From assembly GCA_037127315.1 (NCBI GenBank), contig JBBBDQ010001616.1:785001-849000 (forward strand): a DNA stretch of 64,000 bases, given 5' to 3'. Source of the DNA: Ascarosepion bandense. Taxonomy: Eukaryota > Mollusca > Cephalopoda > Sepiida > Sepiidae. Position 1 is the first letter of the stretch; each line of letters begins with the position of its first letter. The notes below the pieces were generated by a model. It saw nothing but the letters and a program-made list of their open reading frames with translations. It was not told the DNA's origin and searched no databases. Position numbers and translations under genes: made by a program. This document shows positions 59,923-64,000 of the stretch, in pieces.

Positions 59923-60060
59923 CTTGCTTTGGTAGAGGAGGAGCCGATAAAATGCAAAAATAAATATGAATGCCCGCAGGATATCTCCAGATTTACGAGT
60001 TCGTATAGATGCGAGTAAAGGAAATAAAGTGCCATGTTTCCCATAGCGACGACCAAAAAA
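59923..60060. other. Short unassigned spacer
   Basis: Mixed-composition DNA between the retroelement tail and the next SINE; nothing recognised. Confidence 0.5.
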
Positions 60061-60376
60061 AAGTCAGTCAGTTAAGTGCCATACGTGATACACGCTTGGG
60101 CGATCATGTCTCGAAAGAGACATGACTGACTGGGCGGAAGATTATCCCGCAGTAGGTTGCCATTGCTTTCTGCGTTAGACTGGTTGCTGACCAAGGCTAT
60201 AGAACACAATCTGTCCTGTTATTTAACCCATAACTGGAGGTAAGAGACGGATTAATACCTTTCCTAAGGGTATTTGTGCGTAAGTGAATGCAGTGGATTC
60301 AACTGGAATTCGAACTCGGCTCGCCGGTTTCTCGTTCCGAGCCGATATTCACTGTACCACGACGCACATCCGGCTT
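60061..60376 (-). mobile_element. Monomeric tRNA-derived SINE, well preserved
   Basis: Minus-strand single-body form: tail GTCAGTCAGTTAAGTGCC, palindrome ATGTCTCGAAAGAGACAT, ATTATCCCGCAGTAGGTTGC, and a tRNA head with B box (GGAATTCGAACTC on +) and A-box region (GATATTCACTGTACCACG on +), ending GACGCACATCC. Compared with the composites it lacks the linker and second body, so it represents the basic unit. No clear flanking duplication. Confidence 0.88.
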
Positions 60377-60702
60377 AAATTTGGTACCAGCAAAGTTTAT
60401 TAAGGGTGCCAAAAGGAATATTTGCAGCCAATATTTCTTTAGACGACACCAAAATGCTGTAAACCTTCCTTCTTGGAACTCTTCTTCAGGTTGGATTGTA
60501 TGAATCATGCGTAGGTCGGTGGAACATGGGAAGTCGAACCCGCTGCAGTAATAAAAAAAAATATTAAAGGCGGAAAGATAAAGAAAATTAACAGAAGAGA
60601 ATGGAACAGGAAAACATTTGGGGAAAAAGAAGAAAGTCAGCAAAAATGAAATCACGCCATTCTTACGAAGCACTCGCGCATTGTATATATTTATCTTATC
60701 AG

Positions 60703-60705
<3 letters not shown>
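60377..60705. other. No recognisable feature
   Basis: A-rich and mixed DNA. A 124-codon minus-strand frame overlaps the SINE and has no recognisable motif. I see nothing else. Confidence 0.45.
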
Positions 60706-60709
<4 letters not shown>

Positions 60710-60771
<62 letters not shown>

Positions 60772-60813
60772 ATGTGTATGTATATATATATACATATATA
60801 TATTTATATATAT
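60710..60813. repeat. (TA)n with TATG/TGTA interruptions
   Basis: About 25 TA units followed by TATGTATGTATATGTGTATG and more TA, directly before the Helitron-like copy B. Confidence 0.95.
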
Positions 60814-61318
60814 AAACTTATTTATAAATGTAACTTTTTCTCTGTGTGTGTGTGTCTGTGTGTGTGTGTATCCGTTACCTATAGACTCCGAAACGGCTGA
60901 ACCGATTTTCTTGAAAATTTACACAGTTTTACAATAAGACTCTGCGAGTGTTCTTAGCTAGGTTTTGTGTTGAGGTACAACCGACAAATATCGAAAATCG
61001 ACAATCGAAAACATCGTGTTATAGAAGGAGTGGTTCGATTTTAATCAAATTTGATACACTCATAGACAAAGACATAAGGAACGATATTCAGAAGTTTCAA
61101 GGTTGCAGTTCTTACAATAGTGCAGACAATTTGATATCGATACCAGGAAATCAAAATTTGCGTTACAGCCATTCATTTTTCTTTCAGTTTCGGCTTAACT
61201 GGAAACAACTATTGCTTTTTAGTGTTTCGTGCCAACGTCCAAAGAGTCTGAGCTCCAGGACCATGGATTAGTTTTAAAGCTTTCATTACACCCGAGCAAC
61301 GCCAGGCTATACTGATAG

Positions 61319-61320
<2 letters not shown>
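60814..61320 (+). mobile_element. Helitron-like non-autonomous element, copy B
   Basis: Aligns with 13,112-13,822: AAACTTATTTATAAATG start, (TG)n, ACTCCGAAACGGCTGAACCG, TTTGATACACTCATAGACAA, GATATCGATACCAGGAAATC, TTCGTGCCAACGTCCAAAGA. The end is CCCGAGCAACGCCAGGCTAT then ACTGATAGT, a decayed version of the hairpin plus CTAGT seen in copy A. It lacks the 205-bp insertion of copy A. Both copies sit against TA repeats. Confidence 0.6.
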
Positions 61321-61360
<40 letters not shown>

Positions 61361-61372
61361 CGTGTGTGTGTG
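61318..61372. repeat. (TA)n(TG)n microsatellite
   Basis: About 14 TA then about 12 TG units, at the 3' edge of Helitron-like copy B. Confidence 0.95.
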
Positions 61373-61447
61373 TGTCTATAATTGATATTAATTATAAATA
61401 TACATTTTTTCTTATACGTAGCATCAGCACTCAACGTGCAACATTTG

Positions 61448-61452
<5 letters not shown>

Positions 61453-61490
<38 letters not shown>
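61453..61490. repeat. (TA)n microsatellite
   Basis: About 19 TA units immediately left of the hairpin element at 61,491. Confidence 0.95.
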
Positions 61491-61493
<3 letters not shown>

Positions 61494-61625
61494 TAAGTAG
61501 GCTTAACTAAAGCCAACGTACCTACCTAGGTTTCGCCTAATGGATCATCAGTGCAAGTTGGCTCTGATGATCCGTTAGGTGAAACCTAGGGAGGTCCGTT
61601 GGCTCTAGGTTAGCTACTTACTTAT
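61491..61625. mobile_element. Short fold-back element with ~60-bp arms
   Basis: Left arm 61,491-61,551 and right arm 61,564-61,625 are inverted copies: AAGTAAGTAG/CTACTTACTT, GCCAACG/CGTTGGC, CCTAGGTTTC/GAAACCTAGG, GGATCATCAG/CTGATGATCC. The loop is about 12 bp. It abuts a TA run. MITE-like, no coding DNA. Confidence 0.8.
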
Positions 61626-61809
61626 TTGCTCTGCTATTGTATTGACCGCTTTACGGATTAGGTTCCTTGTCTCAGGTTTTTTTTTCTTTCGACTCGTACT
61701 TTGACTAATGTTCAAGTGCTTAGTTCGTTTCTTTTTTTGTTTCCACTTTTTCCTCTCCGCGTTTACACTCGGTGGGTTTTTCGAGACGTGTTCAAAGATA
61801 AATTCACAG

Positions 61810-61810
<1 letters not shown>

Positions 61811-61856
<46 letters not shown>
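61811..61856. repeat. (TA)n microsatellite
   Basis: About 23 TA units directly left of the hairpin at 61,857. Confidence 0.95.
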
Positions 61857-61859
<3 letters not shown>

Positions 61860-61927
61860 AAACAAATTCCGATGGTCAAATTCGTTGAATGGCCATTTCT
61901 ACATTTGAACATCGGAATTTGTTTTAT
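61857..61927. other. 25-bp-arm hairpin
   Basis: ATAAAACAAATTCCGATGGT on the left pairs with ACATCGGAATTTGTTTTAT on the right (arms 61,857-61,881 and 61,903-61,927, one mismatch), around a loop of about 21 bp. It adjoins a TA run, as with the other fold-backs here. Confidence 0.8.
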
Positions 61928-62003
61928 TTTATATTTGGCTCTGTAATTTGAATATAATTAAAATTTTTGGATTTACCTACCTGCTTTTTCTTTTGGATTA
62001 AAG

Positions 62004-62006
<3 letters not shown>

Positions 62007-62056
<50 letters not shown>
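62007..62056. repeat. (TA)n microsatellite
   Basis: About 25 TA units. Confidence 0.95.
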
Positions 62057-62059
<3 letters not shown>

Positions 62060-62189
62060 AAATTATTTGTTTGAACATTATTTTTGATTGGTACTCGTAT
62101 TTAAGTAGATATTCTGTTTATAATCAAACAGTATATATATTTATTTCTACCGGCCTGATTATTTACGATAATTTTTTGTTACGAAAATA

Positions 62190-62284
62190 TGTCATTCGGC
62201 AGGATTCGAACCTGCGAACCCTATTCACATAGAGGAAGCCACCAATTGATCTGGCTCGTCGTAGATCTCTCCACCACGAATGAC
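62190..62284 (-). tRNA. tRNA-like sequence, probably pseudogene or SINE head
   Basis: On the minus strand the ends pair perfectly (GTCATTCG ... CGAATGAC plus a discriminator A), the T arm is perfect (GCAGG-TTCGAAT-CCTGC), the A box is TGGTGGAGAG, and a TTTT run follows 4 bp downstream as an RNA polymerase III terminator. The length (95 nt) would need a long variable arm. However, no canonical D stem or 7-base anticodon loop can be drawn: the candidate anticodon arm AGCCA ... TGGCT leaves a 10-base loop. I therefore do not assign an amino acid. It could be the head of an undescribed SINE. Confidence 0.45.
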
Positions 62285-62921
62285 CAACAGTCTAAACGAA
62301 GTCAGTTGTGTTATATTCACTCCCGGATGTGAATCTGGCCTTTCCATTGAGGTATGAAATTTCGCGAGTTTTGTGTGTGCTAAACAAAGTTTATAATTCG
62401 AGAAAATTCTTTTATTTCTAACAAAATCTATTAGTCAGTGCTTAGCATTTTAAATTTTAAATCTAGAAATTGTTTTGTTCACTACAGGTAGACCTATAGT
62501 AGCACAAAATGTTTCTTGTTGACTATATTTTAATAGTTAATTTTTAATATTATTAATTTCTAATAATTTCCCTGATTTTTGGTTCGTATTTTAAATATAT
62601 CTTCTCATGTCTATGAACACTAGTCATTTTAAAACAAGTTTGTTTTTTTGTTATGTCGTAATAATATAATCCCCATCATTTGCAGATCCCTATTTCTGTC
62701 CCTTCAATACATCTTTTCTTTCACCAGTAGAGTTCAATAAGAGAGTAGGCCTTCCTCTCTAGTCATTTACTTTGACGTTTCATTTAACGTGATGAATATT
62801 TATGAGCGTCTTATAAATTTACAACTTTTTAAATAACTATCAATATTTTTACTTTTTCTTATAAATGCTTGTTGTAAATAAATTCTTAAATTTTTTTGTA
62901 ATTTTTATATTTTTATTTTTT
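62285..62921. other. AT-rich DNA, nothing recognised
   Basis: No open frame of note, no match to other repeats in the window. Confidence 0.45.
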
Positions 62922-63003
62922 TGGTTGGGGTTATTGATAATGAAGGGGATGTGTCTTTCGTTTTGACCGTTAGACTTTTGAAGAACTTGGTGTGTAAGTG
63001 CGA
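62922..63003 (+). repeat. Inverted repeat A, left arm
   Basis: About 80 bp (GGTTGGGGTTATTGATAATG ... GAAGAACTTGGTGTGTAAGT) matching, inverted, 63,638-63,720 with about four mismatches. Arms are separated by about 635 bp. Confidence 0.88.
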
Positions 63004-63450
63004 AATTGTTGATTAATGGCATTATCTGTTGGAATGTACGTTTTTATTGGTCGGGTATATCTTTTGGTTAGAATTTCGAAGAAAGTGGTGTGTGTAGGGG
63101 TTTGATAACTTGGTCAGTTTTGTGTGTTTGTGTGAGGTTTTCTCGTGTGTGTGATTGAGGAACTTATCTAGTTTGTTAACCTTAAGAATTGTTAGGACGG
63201 CGTCCTGGTTGGCTAGTGTTTACTTAATTTATGTCTGTTGTTAGCAGACCTATTTTATGTATTCTCTTTCATCTTGTGGCAAGGCTTTCCTTTTGGGTTT
63301 CCTTAGATAGACGTGATAGGGGTGGGGTATTTTTTGGGGGGGGGGTGATGGGAATATTTTTCAGCGAAATGTCGAAATGTATTTTATCCATGTTCAATCT
63401 TTTATCTTAATGATGAGAGTGCTCAGACTTAGTATAGGAGCAGGTTATCC

Positions 63451-63485
63451 GAATGAGTACAGAACGAGGAAAGAAAATATTTTTA
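63451..63485 (+). repeat. Inverted repeat B, left arm
   Basis: GAGTACAGAACGAGGAAAGA followed by AAATATTTTT, matched in inverted orientation at 63,939-63,973. This arm lies between the two arms of repeat A, so the pairs interleave. Confidence 0.85.
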
Positions 63486-63637
63486 AGGATTTAATAGATC
63501 GATTTTTTCTATAGCATTTTTTATCTTTTATAATAAAAATATCTACTCAAATTTACAGTATTTTTTAGCATGATTGTAGGGTTAGATCTTCAATGTGCTT
63601 ACAGTTTATTTTTGTGTATGATATAATTGTATAACGC

Positions 63638-63720
63638 ACTTACACACCAAGTTCTTCAAAAGTCTAACGGTCAAAACGAAAGACACATTCCGTTCATTAT
63701 CAATAACCCCAACCAACCCC
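63638..63720 (-). repeat. Inverted repeat A, right arm
   Basis: Reverse complement of 62,922-63,003. A 69-codon minus-strand frame crosses it but has no recognisable motif. Confidence 0.88.
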
Positions 63721-63938
63721 ACAACAACAACGAACCAAATATAAACAGAGGATGATTCCAACTCTTGCTCTTTCCTCCTGATGAATTGTTGCAAACCCAA
63801 CATTGAAACAAACATATGATTGTAGAGAAGATGACATATATAGAAAAAATTATGTACATGTTCTAAAACATAATTTATAATAAATATTCACAGCTCTATA
63901 CATCATATATCGAGCACTGTTTTAAATTAATGTTTTGG

Positions 63939-63973
63939 ACGGAAAAATATTTTCTTTCCTCGTTCTGTACTCA
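63939..63973 (-). repeat. Inverted repeat B, right arm
   Basis: AAAAATATTTTCTTTCCTCG then TTCTGTACTC, the reverse complement of 63,451-63,485, ending next to the terminal microsatellite. Confidence 0.85.
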
Positions 63974-64000
63974 CTCACACACACACACATATATATATAT
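63974..64000. repeat. (CA)n(TA)n microsatellite at window edge
   Basis: CA repeats followed by TA repeats, continuing past the window. Confidence 0.9.

Noticed and set aside
60601..60900. Tyr/Ile-rich open frames
   Set aside because: Translations of the TA microsatellite.
62190..62284. Selenocysteine or suppressor tRNA (a TCA triplet lies in the putative anticodon region)
   Set aside because: The base before TCA is A rather than the invariant T, and the loop is 10 bases, so the reading is not supportable.
63606..63859. Minus-strand open frames of 62-69 codons
   Set aside because: They cross an inverted-repeat arm and contain no known domain.

Overview
This is a non-genic, repeat-dense stretch of an animal nuclear genome. 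I found no host protein-coding gene. The mix of tRNA- and 5S-derived SINEs, non-LTR (LINE) fragments, Helitron-like sequences, (TA)n-embedded fold-back elements, long CTTT/AGAT microsatellites and a very large satellite array points to an invertebrate. A mollusc such as a cephalopod is my best guess, with low to moderate confidence because no host gene is available to confirm it.

Layout. 1-451: AGAT microsatellite. 452-5.7 kb: pyrimidine-rich DNA and an old ~70-bp minisatellite, invaded by SINEs. Three of these are composite (body-linker-body) SINEs and one is a chimeric 5S rRNA-tRNA SINE; all four have target-site duplications (TSDs). 5.7-7.0 kb: a mosaic of LINE 3' ends and a duplicated 231-bp unit. 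7.0-7.9 kb: CTTT-rich DNA with a second 5S-tRNA SINE and a perfect 12-bp TSD. 7.9-10.8 kb: an inactive minus-strand LINE with recognisable endonuclease and reverse transcriptase motifs in several broken frames. 11.2-12.8 kb: a monomeric SINE and a 5'-truncated plus-strand LINE. 12.9-16.0 kb: TA repeats, a Helitron-like element, a tRNA-like element and a fold-back element.

16,051-59,844: one continuous head-to-tail satellite array of about 43.8 kb and roughly 300 copies of a ~144-bp monomer. It has homogeneous and indel-rich zones, and linked variants that recur as multi-monomer haplotypes. Its right end abuts, without a spacer, a 3' terminus resembling that of the LINEs in this window. A satellite frame of 48 codons per monomer stays open for 665 codons, but this looks like arithmetic (144 = 3 x 48) rather than a gene.

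59.9-64 kb: another monomeric SINE, a second Helitron-like copy, three more TA tracts with hairpin elements between them, a tRNA-like sequence and two interleaved inverted-repeat pairs.

The most informative signals are three. First, a modular SINE system in which one tRNA-derived head occurs in three architectures: monomer, composite dimer, and 5S-headed with a different 3' tail. Second, TSD evidence that the composites moved as single units. Third, the giant satellite joined to a retroelement 3' end. There is no pathway or operon here; the relationships are those between mobile elements and their insertion sites.
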